Assembly (NCBI GenBank): GCA_020027205.1
Contig: JAHRAQ010000029.1
Coordinates: 62,001-126,000 of the forward strand
Length of the DNA stretch: 64,000 nucleotides
Direction: 5' to 3'
Source: Nitrospirales bacterium
Lineage (GTDB): Bacteria; Nitrospirota; Nitrospiria; Nitrospirales; UBA8639
A model generated the notes under the pieces. It had not been told where the DNA came from. It ran no database searches and was given only the letters and a program-made list of their open reading frames with translations. Both the position numbers and the translations under genes were made by a program. Position 1 is the stretch's first letter. Every line of letters begins with the position of its first letter. Shown here one piece after another: positions 62,314 to 64,000 of this stretch.

Positions 62314-64000
62314 CGCGCTCATCACCATCGACACGCCCACGCACACCGGCCAAGCGCGCGGCCGCGAACCATGGAGCGATCCAACCGGCGTCCCTCGGGT
62401 GGCGTTGGTGACGATGCCGTTTGGCTATGCGAAGTTTCCGTCCATTCAACTGGGCACCTTGTCACGGATGTTGAAGAACCACGGCATCGGGTCGAAGAGT
62501 TATCATTTCAATCTGCTGTTCGCCCACCGCATCGGCCCGCGACTGTACGACGTGCTGTGCGAAAAACGCGGGATGATCGGGGAATGGCTCTTCGCGTCGA
62601 TGCTCTTTCACGACAATCCGAAGCGCGCGCAGTACTCGCGCGTGTTCAAACCCGTGTTTGAGAGCACGGCGCGGGAGGCCGGATGCACGACGGCCTTTCT
62701 GGAAGACATTGCGCGCGCCGCCGCGCCGCAATTTCTCGCCGAAATGGCGACCGCGCATGACTGGAGTCAATACAACATCGTCGGGTTCACCTCAACCTTT
62801 GATCAAAACGTGGCCAGCCTCACCATGGCGAAGTTGATCAAAGACGTGCATCCCGACGTTCGCATTGTCTTCGGCGGGGCCAACTTTGACGGGGCCATGG
62901 GCCTGGAACATTTCCGGGCGTTTCCCTGGATCGATTACGTCGTGGTCGGCGAAGGCGAAGACGTGTTCCCCGCGCTGGCCGGAAAAATTCTGCGCGGGCA
63001 GGAAGACGAGTTCCCCGCCGGCGTGGCGTATCGCAAAGACGGGCGGATTCACTTCCAACCCAACACGGCGTTGTTTGCCGATTTTGCCGGCGCCGGCCCG
63101 CCGGATTACGATGATTATTTTGACACGGTTCGGGAACTCGAAGGACAGGGCTCGACGGGGCTGAACAGGATTTTACTCTACGAAGGTTCGCGCGGATGCT
63201 GGTGGGGAGAAAAACATCACTGCACGTTCTGCGGCCTGAATGCGCAGGCCATGACGTTTCGCGCCAAATCGCCCGCGCAAGTGGCCGAAGAAATGGATCA
63301 CCTGTCCAGTCGCTATGACACCACGCGATTCCGGCTGGTAGACAACATCATTGATCTGCAATACATCGACAAGGTGTTCGGTCACTTTGCCGCCGGCCAC
63401 TATGACTTTGATGTGTTTATGGAGACCAAAGCCAACCTGACCAGGCAGCAAATCCAAACCCTGGCCCGGGGCGGGGTGAAATGCATGCAGCCGGGCATTG
63501 AAAGTTTAAGCGCCGCGCAACTCAAGGAAATGGACAAAGGCGTCAGCCCGCTTCAGAATATTCAATGCCTCAAATGGAGCCGCTACTACAACCTGGACAT
63601 CAACTGGAACATCCTGCTGGGCTTCCCGCGGGAAACCAATGAGGACTACCGGCGCCAGATTGATCTCATACCTTCGCTCTTTCATCTGCAGCCGCCGGAG
63701 AGCACGGGCAAACTGTGGCTGGAACGATTCAGCCCGTATTTCATGCGGCCCGACGAATACGGCGTGCGGATTACCGGCCCGGGCGCGGCGTACGAATATG
63801 TGTATGACGCCGGCAAGGTGGACCTGAACAAAATCGCGTATGACTTCGAATATGACATTGCGTGGCAGGTGGACCCGGCCCTGTATGAGCAATTGACCGA
63901 ACTGGTGCGAACGTGGCGGGAGCGGTATTTTTCCCAGGACCGCCCGTTTCTGTTTTATGCCAAAGCCATGAGTTACATCACCGTCTATGACGGCCGCACC
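62306..64000 (+). CDS. B12-binding radical SAM enzyme, RiPP maturation type (3' end outside window)
   Basis: At least 565 residues, running off the right edge. Residues about 30-240 form a cobalamin-binding Rossmann domain (YNIVGFTSTFDQNVASL, FGGANFDGAMG, VVVGEGEDVFPAL). The radical SAM domain starts at EGSRGCWWGEKHHCTFCG, a C-x7-C-x2-C cluster typical of RiPP-maturation radical SAM C-methyltransferases (the 'ribosomal peptide maturation protein 1' group). It would modify a leader-peptide substrate. No precursor peptide gene is visible in the window; it might lie downstream. The start overlaps phhB. Confidence 0.8.
   Translation, partial: MTDALITIDTPTHTGQARGREPWSDPTGVPRVALVTMPFGYAKFPSIQLGTLSRMLKNHGIGSKSYHFNLLFAHRIGPRLYDVLCEKRGMIGEWLFASMLFHDNPKRAQYSRVFKPVFESTAREAGCTTAFLEDIARAAAPQFLAEMATAHDWSQYNIVGFTSTFDQNVASLTMAKLIKDVHPDVRIVFGGANFDGAMGLEHFRAFPWIDYVVVGEGEDVFPALAGKILRGQEDEFPAGVAYRKDGRIHFQPNTALFADFAGAGPPDYDDYFDTVRELEGQGSTGLNRILLYEGSRGCWWGEKHHCTFCGLNAQAMTFRAKSPAQVAEEMDHLSSRYDTTRFRLVDNIIDLQYIDKVFGHFAAGHYDFDVFMETKANLTRQQIQTLARGGVKCMQPGIESLSAAQLKEMDKGVSPLQNIQCLKWSRYYNLDINWNILLGFPRETNEDYRRQIDLIPSLFHLQPPESTGKLWLERFSPYFMRPDEYGVRITGPGAAYEYVYDAGKVDLNKIAYDFEYDIAWQVDPALYEQLTELVRTWRERYFSQDRPFLFYAKAMSYITVYDGRT

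Overview
The window comes from a GC-rich Gram-negative bacterium: it carries a LolA lipoprotein carrier, Tat and lipoprotein signals, system I cytochrome c maturation and MurJ. The gene set (Ccm operon, a zinc-ribbon L28, an Fe-S type CysH, a sulfite reductase fused to TusA) would fit a Nitrospirota-like or related deep-branching lineage, but nothing here fixes the taxon. No transposase, integrase, rRNA, tRNA or CRISPR array was seen. One tmRNA gene is present.

Layout. 1-570: end of a TlpA-like lipoprotein gene, minus strand. 794-10969: ccmABC, a CcmE/CcmD-like fusion, ccmE, then a three-gene restriction-modification-like cargo (4032-6910), then ccmFGHI. 11008-13877, minus strand: CopD-like membrane protein, LemA, TPM protein and an unassigned protein. 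13923-16270: an AT-richer pocket with two orphan genes. 16286-29147: a PqqD-like/methyltransferase fusion, recG, rpmB, msrB, gph, lolA, ftsK, rsmA and fmt. 29344-41298: yebC and ruvA, separated by a defence island of about 10.5 kb (30112-40638) where ruvC is commonly found. 41439-50348: small and envelope genes (FG-GAP lipoprotein, spermidine-synthase-like membrane protein, TerB-like protein, murJ), then bcp and pdxB. 50370-58050: an Rrf2-controlled assimilatory sulfate reduction cluster (sulfite reductase, cysH, a TrpD-like gene, cysD, cysNC). 58157-58993: sugE and ssrA. 59121-61941: a second R-M/defence block just downstream of the ssrA 3' end. 61975-64000: phhB and the start of a RiPP-type B12/radical SAM enzyme.

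How the genes work together. The Ccm genes export heme, attach it to CcmE and ligate it to apocytochromes. The sulfur cluster activates sulfate (CysD/CysN), reduces APS or PAPS (CysH) and reduces sulfite in an enzyme that carries its own TusA-like sulfur acceptor. An Rrf2 repressor-type gene with a near-consensus promoter stands in front of it.

The most unusual region is 30112-40638. It joins a PLD-nuclease/SF2 helicase, a HicBA toxin-antitoxin pair, a large Eco57I-like methyltransferase, an Abi/UG-like reverse transcriptase with a YMDD motif and a long helical tail, a gene remnant, and a TcmP plus three-Cys-motif (DUF5131) pair. Together with the blocks in the ccm operon and behind ssrA, three separate defence cargos lie at housekeeping loci within 64 kb. 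A palindromic intergenic repeat family recurs at five places, and several proteins carry long low-complexity expansions.
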